Shown here piece by piece: positions 10,966 through 22,539 of a stretch of DNA of 64,000 nucleotides. Source of the stretch: Isoetes taiwanensis. Its lineage: Eukaryota > Streptophyta > Lycopodiopsida > Isoetales > Isoetaceae. A program made the position numbers and the translations under genes. The notes below the pieces were generated by a model. That model did no database searches and was not told the DNA's origin. It saw nothing but the letters and a program-made list of their open reading frames with translations. The stretch lies in contig JAJEKV010000222.1 of assembly GCA_021234155.1 (NCBI GenBank), forward strand, positions 498,001-562,000. The letters are read 5' to 3'. Position 1 is the first letter of the stretch, and each line of letters starts with the position of its first letter.

Positions 10966-12982
10966 ATGGGAGCTGGAGGGGAATTTCAGCTTCTGCATTT
11001 AGTGACACCATTTCTTTCAATCTTGCTTGAAGTTCAAATAGTTGATTGAAAGGCTCCCTTAGAGAGAAGGTATATTATACTATACTATCCCTCTTCATCT
11101 TTCTTGTTTGTAGTCAGCTCCCCTCTATGGTGTCCATAGCGCTATTGGATCGGATACTTTTCACTGGATGCGAGTCATTTTGGCCTCTAATCGTGGCACT
11201 GTCTTGTCATGCAATTGCTTGCTGACTCAAAAATTATAGAAATTGATAACAATGTCAAGGAGGATCAAGCACTTCTGTAAGTTTTTTCATTCTGCACAAC
11301 ACTTCTTTGTTTAGAACTAAACTAGTTTGCATTTATTATTTTCATGTGCTAGGATTTGCTTTAAGATGAGATGCAATGCTTCTACTTCAAGGTTCAAAAA
11401 ATCAAATGCTTAATTGTAAATATCCTTTCATTCCAGGAATGGCGCTCATAAGCTCCTAGGTGTTATGATAACTATTGGTGAGGTTGTTGCATATGTCATA
11501 TCAGGAATGTATGGCGATGTTCGCGACCTAGGAGTTGGAAATGCCATCTTGATAATATTGCAGCTGTTCTTTACTGGAATTATTGTGATGACCTGTGGCA
11601 AAAAGGCTATGGTCTTGGTTCTGGCATTTATTGCAACAAACATATGGTAAGACTTCTACATGATGTTCTTTTTAAAACTGAGAGTTGCTCTTTCTGACTG
11701 TCCTTCGTTTGTAGTGGAAATATTATTTGGAAAGCCTTCAGCCCAACAACTTTAAACAGTGGCAAAGGTGTCGAGTTTGAAGGTGCAGTCATTACGCTTT
11801 TCCATCTTTTGATTACCCGGACAGACAAGGTCAGAGCTCTTAGAGAGGCCTTCTACAGGCAAAATTTACCAAATGTGACAAATTTACTTGCCACAGTATT
11901 AGTTTTCCTCATAGTAATCTATTTTCAAGGTTTTCGGGTTGTATTACCTGTAAGGTCAAAGAATGCATGCGGTCAGCAAAGTTCATACCCCGCAAAGCTT
12001 TCCACTTCTAACATGCCAATTATTCTGCAATCGGCACTTGTCTCAAACCTATACTTCATTTCTCAGGTTTGCTTCTATCTCTTGCAAACTCTCTGTTCTT
12101 CTGTCCCCTCCTTTGGCCGTTTCCTTGTTACTCATTTTGATTTTTTTTGTGATGTAGCTTTTGTTTAAGCAGTATGGGGGTAATTTCTTTGTTAGACTTC
12201 TTGGCAAGTGGCAGGAAGCGAAATATACCCACAGTGTCCAACTTATTCCTGTAGGCGGCCTTGTTTACTATATTACACCACTTGCAAGGTTAGTTGCACC
12301 TTAATTTGGATGTTTGAATTGTGGTAATTATATTATTAACAGGATGTATTGTTATATTGCAGCATGGCTGATATTGCTGCAAATCCTTTCCATGCATTAT
12401 TTTACCTGGTGTTCATGCTCACGGCATGTGCATTGTTTTCAAAAACCTGGATTGAGTTTTTGGGTCTTCTGCACGTGATGTAGCAAAGCAGCTAAAGGTA
12501 ATTCTGACGTCTTTGTTCTTGATGTCTCTGACTAGCTATTTTGCATAAACCTGACATCAAAAGACCATTGCAATGGTTTAGATTAGGGTCATTGTAAGCT
12601 GGTTCTAGGAGCCAAGCTTTATGTGCAGAGTCGGTAATTTTATTGTGGCGTTAGCATGATCCGAACAATTCTTGTGTGGCCACTGATACTTTTGGACTCA
12701 TTTGTGGCATGCCGCTGATGTTTTTGTTTGACTCTTTTGTAGGAACAACAAATGGTGATCCCTGGCCACCGTGAGTCAAACTTGCAGAAAGAATCAAATA
12801 GATACATTCCCATGGCAGGTGCCTTTGGAGGCATGTGCATTGGAGCTCTAACTATTGTGGCAGACTTCATGGGAGCCATAGGCTCTGGAACAGGAATTTT
12901 GCTTGTAGTGACCATCATCTACCAGTATTTTGAGATATTTGATAAGGAAAGAGCAAGCGAACTAGGCTTCTTTGATTTCTAG
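10966..12982 (+). pseudogene. Sec61 alpha (protein translocon subunit) pseudogene, six exons
   Basis: Sec61 alpha forms the protein-conducting channel of the ER membrane. Exons read as 10966-11276, 11437-11646, 11715-12066, 12158-12298, 12363-12497 and 12743-12982, all with GT-AG borders and compatible phases. Family landmarks include [64 protein letters not shown] and [16 protein letters not shown], ending [11 protein letters not shown] with a stop. Lesions: an in-frame TGA at 11047-11049; a one-base loss shortly after it; a deletion after NRGTV removing about 13 codons; indels around the QKGYGLGSGI segment in exon 2; and a one-base loss near WIE in exon 5. Because introns are kept, this is a duplicated rather than a processed copy. 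Strong residual similarity suggests fairly recent loss. A functional Sec61 alpha gene should exist elsewhere. Confidence 0.92.
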
Positions 12983-13951
12983 ATAGCATTCTTGATATAG
13001 GGGATGTTGAAATGAGCATTCCCCTCTGGAGTTTTGCTTTCTAATGTGTACTTCTGAATTTCTACTCAGAGGATGTTCAAGAAAATTTCTTCCTCTTCTT
13101 TTTTGAGGTGCACCATGTTATCTGAAGGTCTGGCATTACAACAATAATCACGTGGGTGTTAAAATGTTGTCTAGTTGACTGACAAGTAGTTTTCTACGTG
13201 AAGTAGAGCTATGCATCATTGGCAATTTTGCTAAATGCTGGTGTCTTCAGAAAAGTTTGAGGATTTTGCCAGTGCTGAAAGAATGCTTTATTTATTTGGC
13301 TCCATTTATGAAACAATCATGCATTTTATTACAATTATTTGATCTTGTGGATCTTCTAAAAAAAACCAGAACTTGGCTTATGAGTCTGCTATCAATGTTT
13401 ATCTTAGTCTAATCCAATCCAAAAGCTAAAAACCAAAAAACCAATGCTTAGAAGCGTGATGCTGGAAAGAATACCTTGTGGACCTTGTAGGTTGTATCAA
13501 TATTTGGTTCAATCCAAAAAGCTAAAAACAAAAAAAGGCTTTCTAAATTGGATGATGTATCTGCTATGAATCTTCCCCCTTCTATCCAAAAAGATAAAAA
13601 CAAAAGGATCAGTATTTGCTTCTATCCAAAACTCGCTCTAGAATAGAAACAAAAGGACGAATATTTTGCTTTTAGAAAAACAAAAAATATAATAAAATAT
13701 AGTATGAAGAAGATGTGGAACAGGTTTGAAAATTTTGAGGTCACCATCTTGTGTGGGAGACGTGGGCGGGTGCAAGTCCCACTAACCATGCCTTCAAATT
13801 TTTTTAAAACAAATTTGCGGCATATTCCGTCGCATCTGAGGAGGAATATTCTATGGCATCTGGCGTCTGCATAAAAATGGCCGAGAAACAGCTGCAGACC
13901 TGCAGGTCTATTTTTCCCTCTTTCTTGTTTCAAGGACCGCCGGAACTGGCT
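12983..13951. other. Intergenic, with A-rich short repeats upstream of the peroxiredoxin gene
   Basis: Between about 13410 and 13670 the motif ATCCAAAA(A)GCTAAAAAC followed by an A-run occurs about four times at irregular spacing. The segment 13895-13934 is a strong pyrimidine tract ending TTTCAAG, which could be a 3' splice site of a 5'-UTR intron. An in-frame upstream ATG at 13853 would add 33 residues not found in the family, so I did not use it. Confidence 0.45.
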
Positions 13952-14617
13952 ATGGCGCCCAGGCTTGGAGATATAGTGCCGGATTTTACAGCCGAATCCA
14001 CACTTGGAACCATAAATTTCTACGAATTTTTAGGCAACAATTGGGGCATTCTTTTTTCCCATCCCAATGATTTCACCCCAGTCTGCACCACAGAGCTCGG
14101 CGCCGTAGCTCAATACATGCCGGAGTTCCAAAAGCGAGGCGTCAAGGTTCTTGCCTTAAGCTGCAACGATATCGAATCGCACAAAGGCTGGATTGCTGAT
14201 ATTGAAAGCTTTACGCCGGATTGCTCTGTTTCTTACCCTATTGTTGCCGATTTGAACAGGGAGCTTGCCGTCTTGTTTGGAATGCTTGATCCTGTCGAAA
14301 AAGATAAGTCCGGCATGCCCCTTACTGCCAGAGCTGTCTTTATCATAGGTCCTGATAAAAGATTGAAGCTTTCCATCCTTTACCCGGCCACTACTGGCCG
14401 GAATTTTAAGGAAGTTTTGAGAGTTATCGATTCTTTGCAGCTTACTGCAAATTATTCTGTTGCTACTCCGGTGGATTGGCAACCTGGTGATAAATGCATG
14501 GTGATTCCTTCCCTTTCTAATGAAGCTGCTAGGGAGAAATTTCCTAAAGGATTTCAGAGCTTTCCTGTTCCTTCTGGCAAGGAATATATCCGTCTTACTC
14601 CTCAGCCTAATATTTGA
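13952..14617 (+). CDS. PER1: 1-Cys peroxiredoxin (Prx6/PER1 type)
   Basis: This enzyme reduces hydrogen peroxide and alkyl hydroperoxides with one conserved cysteine. In plants the family is associated with seeds, spores and desiccation tolerance, and often with the nucleus. The 221-residue product is full length. The N-terminus is typical (RLGDIVPDFTAES); the peroxidatic Cys45 lies in FTPVCTTELG; the family core LSCNDIESHKGW, SYPIVADLNRELAVLFGMLD and ARAVFIIGPDKRLKL follows; and the C-terminal domain carries VDWQPGDKCMV and FPKGFQSFPVPSGKEYIRLTP. I chose the ATG at 13952 because it matches the family start; an in-frame ATG at 13853 would add 33 unrelated residues. The frame is uninterrupted and has no introns, which makes a retrogene possible, although no poly(A) relic is evident. 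It is the only intact gene recognised in the window. Confidence 0.95.
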   Translation: MAPRLGDIVPDFTAESTLGTINFYEFLGNNWGILFSHPNDFTPVCTTELGAVAQYMPEFQKRGVKVLALSCNDIESHKGWIADIESFTPDCSVSYPIVADLNRELAVLFGMLDPVEKDKSGMPLTARAVFIIGPDKRLKLSILYPATTGRNFKEVLRVIDSLQLTANYSVATPVDWQPGDKCMVIPSLSNEAAREKFPKGFQSFPVPSGKEYIRLTPQPNI

Positions 14618-14656
14618 ACCAGGTATTTGCATTCTGTTCTTCATTTTACTGCTATC

Positions 14657-14860
14657 AGCAAATAATCCTTCAGATATGTGATCCTTTTTAGTTCTGTATA
14701 TCATCAATATGGCCTATCCTTGAAACTTTAATTGATTTGCATACTGTGTAGTTCCAAAGCAAATAATCCTTCACATATGTGATCCTTTTTAGTTCTGCAT
14801 ATTATCAGTATGACGTATCCTTGAATTTTTAGTTGTATTTGCGTACTGTGTAGTTCCAAG
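14657..14860. repeat. 101-bp tandem duplication just 3' of the peroxiredoxin gene
   Basis: Two units start AGCAAATAATCCTTCA and contain TGTGATCCTTTTTAGTTCTG and TACTGTGTAGTTCCAA. They lie 40 bp beyond the stop codon and probably fall in the 3' UTR, so they could double a polyadenylation region. Confidence 0.75.
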
Positions 14861-15063
14861 TTGGACTTTCAATAAAATTTGTGCAGCTGTGTTTATGTTT
14901 GATATTGGATTCTTTATTCTCAAATTCACAATAATATGCCATCTATCTGACATAAAAGAGTTGAATGGCATCAGGAATAGGTTATTGTAATGTGAATGAT
15001 GAGGATATTGGACGAAAATTGATGCAAAGATTAAGGAAACAAAGATATTTATTTTCCCCGCAT

Positions 15064-15162
15064 GATGCATGTGTGTGCTTTTAAAATTGAATTGAATCCA
15101 ATTCACTTTTAGGTTACACGAATAAATGATGCATGCGTGTGCTTTTAAAATTGAATTGAATC
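15064..15162. repeat. Direct repeat of about 35 bp, 64 bp apart
   Basis: GATGCATG followed by GTGTGCTTTTAAAATTGAAT occurs at 15064 and again at 15128. Further small doublets follow (ATAGCAATAGG near 15235-15260, and TTAGGGGCTGAACTC near 15437-15470). No gene is present between 14861 and 15499. Confidence 0.65.
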
Positions 15163-15499
15163 TATTGATTTTTAACCAATAAATTTGGTTAGCCTCCCGA
15201 GAATTGAAATTAGGGGAGGTAGGGCTAAAAAATAGCAATAGGGCTCGAAAATAGCAATAGGTCTAACCACTAAAAATGTTGCTTGATATTTGAGGCTACT
15301 GGAAAAAATATATATTAGTGGACAAAATATATATTAGTGCATTTTCTAGTGTATTTTATTGAAAATTTTTTATTTGCTAGAAAATTGCCGGATATTTTGT
15401 GGAATGACTGGAAATTAAGAGTAGTCAGCAAATTCTTAGGGGCTGAACTCTTAGGGGCTGAACTCTGCTATTTATAATAAGCTACCTCGAAGGGTAGTA

Positions 15500-16894
15500 C
15501 CATCTATCCATCCATAGATCCATCATAGGTATCAATACATCATCACCACATGAGCTCTTATCCAAGCTCAGACTCGTGGGGAAAGTAGACTGACGGCTGG
15601 GGTAGATAGAGCAGACTGAGCTATGGCAATGACTTGGGCTGGCAATACACAATAGCTAGGGTTGACCACTCCATCCGCCCCTCTTGTGTATACTTTGCAG
15701 ACTGTATGACTATAGGCCTCTTCATGACTGTAACCTGCCGGAAACGCAGTCTCATGGTATCACCCAACAAGACTACTCTAGATTACATCTCCCCGATGAG
15801 GTAGGAAGGGTTGCATCTCCCCTTCTCGAAGAATAGTAGCTCCATGGGCTGCTAGAGGATTGTGGCAACATACGTTCATATCCGAGTGAACTTCCCAAAA
15901 TAAGAGCCAGGCCAACATCTGCAACTCTTGAGAGTTAGGGCGACACCATTGACCGAAGAAGTGTCGGACCCATACCTGGTTCACAGGGAGTGACCGACTA
16001 TAGGCCTAGCCCACTATAGATCCCTAGTAGCCGTGCTCAGCAGGGACCTCCTGCACTTTGCCACTAACCCCGTTATGTGGTGCTCAGTCACTCCATAGCC
16101 TCCGTAGCCTAGTGGGCTCTATGCACAGGCCGCATATAATAGGAGCTAAGGGGTCTAAACTAGGAGCGTCATCTCAATAATGGCTACTAGGTCTCTCCCC
16201 CTTCTCAATACAAGAGGAGCAAACATTACCAACCAAGGAGCAAACATTACCAACCAACGTCATATATCCATATAACATGATAAATAATGAGAATAACATC
16301 TAATTCAAATCACATGCATCTAACTTACAGTTAGGGTTCATTGATTAGAGTTTGAAATCTAAACTGAGTGTTCTAGAATGGCTCTACTATGGAATCCTAA
16401 CTTCCAGATGATCTACCAAGGAATCTACTCCAAATACCTGCTTTGGAGGACTTCCACCCGCTCCTGGCATCTCCATCACTCTTCAAGTGGTTCGGAGTAG
16501 TTCCCACTCCTTCTGACGCGTACATGCTCCGGGGCTGCTGAGCTATGCTCTGTTGTAGCAAACAATGCTTGAAATGGAGCTTCGAGTGCGAACAAGGTTC
16601 GAGGACTGTTGGAGCCAGAAAAATGGCCTAGGGTTAGGGTCTGGCCATTTATAGATTAGGGTTGCCATGTCATGCCACGTGGCTCTTATAAGGTGCGTCC
16701 ATGTGGCGGGTTGCCAATAGGATGGAGCCATGTGGAAATCGTTCTATGCTTAAGGTTGGCTAAGTCATGTAAATAACTTAGTCATGCTCCTTTATCCACA
16801 CACTATGGTATATAAAGCTACTAAGGTAGGCTTGTATGGTGACACGGCCTAGAAATATACGTATTTATACTGTGTATTTCAGGGGAACATCACA
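15500..16894 (-). repeat. Inverted partner of the 1.9-4.0 kb repeat
   Basis: Reverse complement of the block at 1929-2501 (here 16894-16328) and of 3600-3965 (here about 15860-15500), in the consistent order for an inverted copy. It lacks the TRIM-like insertion and other DNA present in the left copy. A TATA-like box lies near 16648-16656 on the minus strand. A 22-bp doublet (AGGAGCAAACATTACCAACC) occurs at about 16214-16258. Confidence 0.6.
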
Positions 16895-19261
16895 AGTAAT
16901 TGCGAGAAGGACCAAACAGAGTTTTAGATACCTGAAGTTGCTCAAATGCCTTAGGTTCCATGAGCACAGCACTGTCCCGTCTTCTACAAATATGTATGCT
17001 TCTTCTTCTAAATATAAGCCTCGACCATCAAACAGACTTCAAACTGCAAATATGAATGCGGAAATACCTCGCCTCAGACAGCTCTGCAAGAAATAAAATA
17101 AAGATGGCAAAAGAAGCGGCCAAAGGAAGAATTAATCTCTAGGCATCATGGATTACTTCGACGGAAAGACATTGTCAATATATAAGTGCCACAGAGTTCT
17201 GAATTTTAGAGTAACTAATTATCTTAGCCATTGATTGAAAATTATGGAGACCCAATGGCATAGAGTAAAAGTAGATGCGTGGCATGACAGATGGATAGGC
17301 TAGAATTTCAGTACTTGTTGTAGGGGAGGTTAGACAAACCTACTAATTAAATATTACAAGAAATTTTATCGCGCCGCTTAACATTTCTCTTCTCCAACGC
17401 GCTGCAAAAGAAGTTTTGTGCTAAGTTGAATAGATCTCTTTGGACATCCTTGAGATGCGAAAGAACATGCAGGACGATATGGTGCCCGAAATTACCTCAC
17501 GTTCTTAAGATTTTATAGCAAAAATATCTTGAATATGGATGGTAATCAAAATTATGTAATTATTCTTGGCTTAAACTTTTCACATCTTCCCCTTAACACC
17601 ACCTTGCTCCTAATCATTCTTGGCATAAGCTTTTTGCATTGTTCCCTTTGTGCATATAGACTTTAAATGTTAAAAATACATTGCATGGTTGATTTGCAAA
17701 TTTAGAGGTAAAATGAAAAGCCCAATAGAGACTAACAGAGTTCTAAAAGCTTGATTTGAAAAAGGCCATGGAAAGTAGCATTAAAGTAGGTAGGTTTTGG
17801 GTAAAATTTGATGAAAAAGCTTCAATTAAGAACTGGGTTTCACAGAGCAATCGGATCGAATGTATTAAAAGCTTGATTTGGGAAAAAAAAAATCCATGTA
17901 AAGTAGGATTACAGAGTCTAGGTGTTGGCCAAAATTTGATGAAAAAGCTTGAATTAAGAACTGGGTTTGACAATCGAATCAATGTACCGACCGAGGCAAA
18001 AAGCTTGATCTTGCCCGGTGATGGCTGACCGAAAAGAATAAAGCATAAAAGACCAAGCATTAATACATTTATTGGCTATATCTTGGCATCGAAAGCTGCA
18101 TCCAGTAAGCACTTGGAACATTATATAACAGTCAAAATATATTTTCCTTGTGTGCCCAGTTGAATAATGTACACTTGATAGCAAGTCAAAATGGCACGAA
18201 TTTTGAACGAACCAAACTGTAGTGCTGAATGTCTAAGCTTGAAAGATTTGAATCACAAAATGAATGAATTATGAACTATTAAGTCAAGAAACTTTACCAA
18301 TGGTTTCATGAAAAAATAAATAAATGGTGAGCACTTATTACTTTGGTATCTGCCACGTCATCAGGCTGCATAACAGACAGCTTTGCATCCCCTTTTTCAG
18401 CTTTGAGGATTCTTTAAGGAAATAGTAGCTTTGAAAACTGGCTATGGCAGAAGGATGTCTCACAGCAATTACTCATTTAGGCGTGTCAATTCAAAACTTG
18501 GCCAAGGATTTCTTCCATGCGTGATTATTGTCGGAATAGTGATTCTGGCGAGATGGCGATGGCTTCGTGCTAGAATAGAGCAAGAGCTCCCCTGCTCTGA
18601 GGCAACACTTCCAAGGGTTAATGTAGCAATCAATACGGCTAACACAAATATTTATCAGGTAAATTAGATATCAGATAAATCAGTGTATTCTGGTGTACCT
18701 TCACTCCAAAACACACCTCATCTCCAGACCTCCAAAACCGTTGTATGCAAAAAGCCACAAAAATTTCCCTATCGAAAGTTGCCTTTGCTCGGATCTTTCC
18801 TGCCTGTTTGATCCTTGCCACCTAAAAGCATTTGAAAAATCTGCAATCCACAGATGGGTTCGCAGATGGTCAGTGGAGATGGTTCAGAAGAATTGGAATC
18901 AAATTTTTGCCCGATTTGATAAGTTGGAGCAGATGGAATACATAACATGGTCAGCCAGATCTATATTCATGTTCCCGAGCCCTAGATTCTAAGCATCTGA
19001 GTTCTAAACTTATTTGCATGTTTCTAGGTTCTTTTGCTTGCTCTGGTCGCCCAGACATGCTGCAATTTACGGCCGCATAGCAAAGAAAACTATGTTTTTC
19101 TGCAAGCTCTCCATACAGCCCAGGAACTTGCCATCAATTGCATGCAATCGATGCCCCTCCAATTTTTCTTCCCTTACCTTAATTGCGATGGAAGATGGAA
19201 ATAGAACAAGTGCGGAAGCCTCAACAGCCCCATGAGAAAAAACAGCTTCCCCAAATTTGGC
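16895..19261. other. Intergenic, no supported gene; tandem doublet at 17745-17990
   Basis: Open frames here have no recognisable domains. At 17745-17990 two units of about 124 bp repeat AAAAGCTTGATTTG and AAATTTGATGAAAAAGCTT, then AATTAAGAACTGGGTTT. Both strands stay open across this doublet, which I read as a consequence of repetition rather than coding. Confidence 0.45.
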
Positions 19262-19490
19262 CTGCCTCTGCCCTCAGATAAACGTCGGCAATTACTGAGC
19301 CCTCAGTAGTCATTATCTCCGCTTGTCTAGTATCATCATTACTGCAAAGGTTTTTCCCTTGAAAACCTTTCGAGGCAGGGGTTTTTTAATCCTAGTAGTA
19401 ATGATTGTACTAGCCCATTGTATGGGTCCCATGACCTATTAGTCTCCGTGGACGTTAAAAAATTTATTCTATTCTATTCTATTCTGCCTC
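19262..19490 (+). mobile_element. 5'-truncated LINE 3' end with target-site duplication
   Basis: It carries the 3' signature shared by LINE copies here: CTAGTATCATCATTACTGCA, AGGCAGGGGTTTTTTAATCC, GGTCCCATGACC and TCTCCGTGGACGTTAAAAAA, then a short (TATTC)n tail instead of poly(A). The end of the coding region (residues LLSPQ then stop) is still visible at the left. A 7-bp duplication, CTGCCTC, flanks it at 19262-19268 and 19484-19490. Confidence 0.8.
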
Positions 19491-21397
19491 CAGTGCAACA
19501 ATCGAGTTGCCCTCAATTCAACAATGGCGACTCGGATTGGTTGCCTGCATCTAACATTTGCAATCTTGGCATCATAAAAAGAAAAACAACCAAAAAAAAG
19601 AAGAAGACAGTATGAACTATGAAGGCGCTCAAACATACCTCTGAAGCAGATAAGGAATGACGAGGAGGAGCTCTTCTTATTTATAGACAAAGAAAACAGC
19701 TTACAGCTCATTCAACCATGTTCTGGCTATCTGTGATCCTACCACCTGTAGGTGATTACTTCTACCGCAGGGGAGTTCATTATCAATTTCAAGTGGCACC
19801 TAGGAGCCGACACACACCTCGTGGTCATTATCTGCCATTCTCAAAACAATGGGTGCAACAACAGCTTTGGAAGCACCTTTCTTAATAAGCTCACTTGATA
19901 AACTCCATATTTTTCTTAATAAGCTCACTTGATAAACTCCGTATTTCATTATACAGATGTAGTTTATCGCATGTATAGAATTGAATATGTAAGGAAACCA
20001 TTGCAAAACACAGAGACTAGTTAGAATGTTTACCTGGATTCCATTCGAAAAAAACACCGACCTTCAGAAAACTTTCGCTGCTCCAGCCGCCATTATTCAT
20101 GCCGAAATGCTAGCTTAGGGCTTTTCGGCCAGTTTAGAGCATGAAAAAATGATTTCGAAGTGAAAGTCCATGATCTTGCTCTGAATCGAAATTTCTCTTC
20201 TTGTTTTAAGGTAAGCAGGTCTCGGACCGGAAAATCTAAGCCAGACAAAATCGTGTATGGCCCAAATTCAGCATATCGGCCTTTGACATCGATTTATCTC
20301 ATCTGATATTTGCCCTGTAGAGTAGGAAACAGCCGGTTCATGCGGATGCCAGTTTTGGCGCCACAAATTAAGCACACTTCGGCTTGCTTCATACCATCTT
20401 AAATTTCTGCTTCTAGTGCACCTTAAAATGTGTTTTATAGCGACAACACAGAAGAAAAGAAAGATGGAATGGAAGCCGTCGCCCGACAGTAGCCGCCATA
20501 GCCTTCGAATGCGCAGAACAGGGCCGTCAAAGCCCTTTTTCATTTTCCATCTTTTTTCTAAAGCCCCTATTTTTTCCTTCCGGAAAATCGTGGCAACATT
20601 AGAGGCAAGCATCAAGATCGAATATACTGAAAGAATTTTTCCCATAAGAATTATACATGTTAAGATAAATACATATCAATGATGAGAATAAAATATCTTG
20701 CACATAATGATATCAATAAACAGCTATTGCTTCCACATGTCCTTAACCACATGTCAGACTATTTATTTCGCGGGAGGGATGACAACCACATCTATGACCG
20801 TGTCTACTGTGAGATGGACACAATTGTTACAGTTAATATATGCCTTGGTCCTAGCCTCTAATGGCTAGTATATGGGAACAAGACATTAGAGCCAGAATTA
20901 CAGCCATGGCAGAAGCATTGTGCTGATGCAGGATTGCAAAAATTTGGAAGGGAACATGTTGAGATGGGAGTAAAGATATCTCCACAATTCGTAGTGGACC
21001 AAAAACCCCGGCGTCAAACTAGCAAACAGGACCTTGCTACCTCAGTAGCTGCTGCTACTAGTACCTTGACCTTGCGTATTATAGGGGTTTCCCAGACTGC
21101 TCACGTGATCATATAAGGGATTTTTCCCTTTGGAGCACTCCCAGCCAGCGGGGTTCCGCCACATGGACCCCTTAATTAACTTAAAAAAAGTTCCACATTA
21201 ACATTTATATTAAAATGTCGAGTTAAGGTGCGAAACAAATGCCATTTAAAATTACCCAACACCGCCTCTAGGCAGTAACTGGCTCTGGGAATGTTCCCAG
21301 GCCACGCGGTGGCACTTCCCAGGCCAACTCCCCATTGTAAGCCCTGCAAGTGCAAGTGCAACTTGCCCTTGGACCGTAACAATCAGTTTTCCAGCCC
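19491..21397. other. Intergenic, no supported gene; small tandem doublet
   Basis: A 33-bp doublet (CTTAATAAGCTCACTTGATA then AACTCC) lies at about 19881-19946. A minus-strand frame at 20268-20645 is open for 125 codons but has no recognisable domain and is not supported as a gene. Confidence 0.4.
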
Positions 21398-21749
21398 TTG
21401 CTGCCTTTCAAGCCGGAAATCTATCCTTGCCTGCTAGTGGAGACCACCCTTCAAGTCGTGCCACTCATCCAGGCAAGACATGATCGTCCTCGACATCTTT
21501 TGGTTCAGTTTCATGATGCTCTTAGCGGCCTACACATTCGTCAGCATAGTAACCATCCCAAAGGGATTAGTTTTTCAGTACAAGAGGATCTCTCTCCTGT
21601 TCAATTGTGTAACTGTAAAGAAGAGCTTTGCAAGGTCAGGGCAGCCCGCTTGCAAAACAAATGGGCAGTGTACAGGGGAGGCACAGCAAATTCTATATCA
21701 ATACCCTTCCAATCCTTGGACTGGCTATGTCTGGATAATCTAAGTAGCA

Positions 21750-21887
21750 CAAAATTACCATTGGCATTAGCATTATCTTTTTTTCTTTTTTATACCTTTT
21801 GAGCTTCCATCATGCCCCTTTTGTTCTTTGGGTTCCATGGTCAATTTGGTCTCCCTGGATGTTAAAAATCTATCTATCTATCTATCC
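21750..21887 (+). mobile_element. LINE 3' end, divergent subfamily with (TATC)n tail
   Basis: The sequence GGGTTCCATGGTC, TTGGTCTCCCTGGATGTTAA and AAATC followed by (TATC)n matches the layout of the other LINE 3' ends but with a tetranucleotide tail. Sequence further upstream may also belong to the element, but its boundary is not visible. Confidence 0.55.
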
Positions 21888-22539
21888 TTAGCACCAAGTG
21901 ATGTCCACCAAGTGTTTGCATATCTATGAGCTCATATAGCTGGATTTCTTCCCCTCGGTAAGTTGCTTATTGTCTTAGATTATTATTTGAAGTTTCACAT
22001 ATTCCACACTGAATTGTTTGCCATTCCCAAGATATTTGATGCTCTGTCTTATTAAGATCTCACAAGATATCTGCTATCTCATGATAAATAAGATAAAACT
22101 TGCAAGTTTTATCTTATGCAATGTATATGTGAGTCTGTTCGATCATGAAAACAATTATCATAGTTGAGATAATTTAGCTTCAATTGAATACCAATAAAAG
22201 GAGTCTCAATGTATTTAATAGAGCTACAAAACATGTTGTTATGCAAAATATACATCTAATCATGACTCTTTTATTTGTTAGATTGTGCAAAAAACATCTT
22301 ATCTATAAGGTAATGCATTAGAGTCCATCGCATATAAGGCATAACATATGTGGCAATTAAAGCAAATATAACCAAATAAACTACAATTCAAAATTAGAGA
22401 TGTAAATTATAATTGGGTGAAGCCAGTACCATCAATGATACAAAAGATGGGAGTCAAGTGATAGAGTTCAAAAGATGGGATTGCACTTTCTGGAATGTTC
22501 AAAAACTAAACTCTACTAGGTTAGCATACAGCGGAAGCA

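Noticed and set aside
11446-11650. Open frames on both strands over the same Sec61-alpha exon
   Set aside because: The plus strand carries the Sec61-alpha exon; the opposite frame is a shadow.
13740-13800. tRNA or SINE B-box-like sequence (GGGTGCAAGTCCCAC)
   Set aside because: No A-box or cloverleaf could be built around it.
14156-14707. 183-codon minus-strand frame over the peroxiredoxin gene
   Set aside because: It is antisense to a well-supported gene and has no domain of its own.
17743-18060. Opposed open frames of 90 and 105 codons
   Set aside because: They coincide with a 124-bp tandem doublet and have no domain.
20268-20645. 125-codon minus-strand frame
   Set aside because: No motif, no splice context and unusual composition; probably chance.
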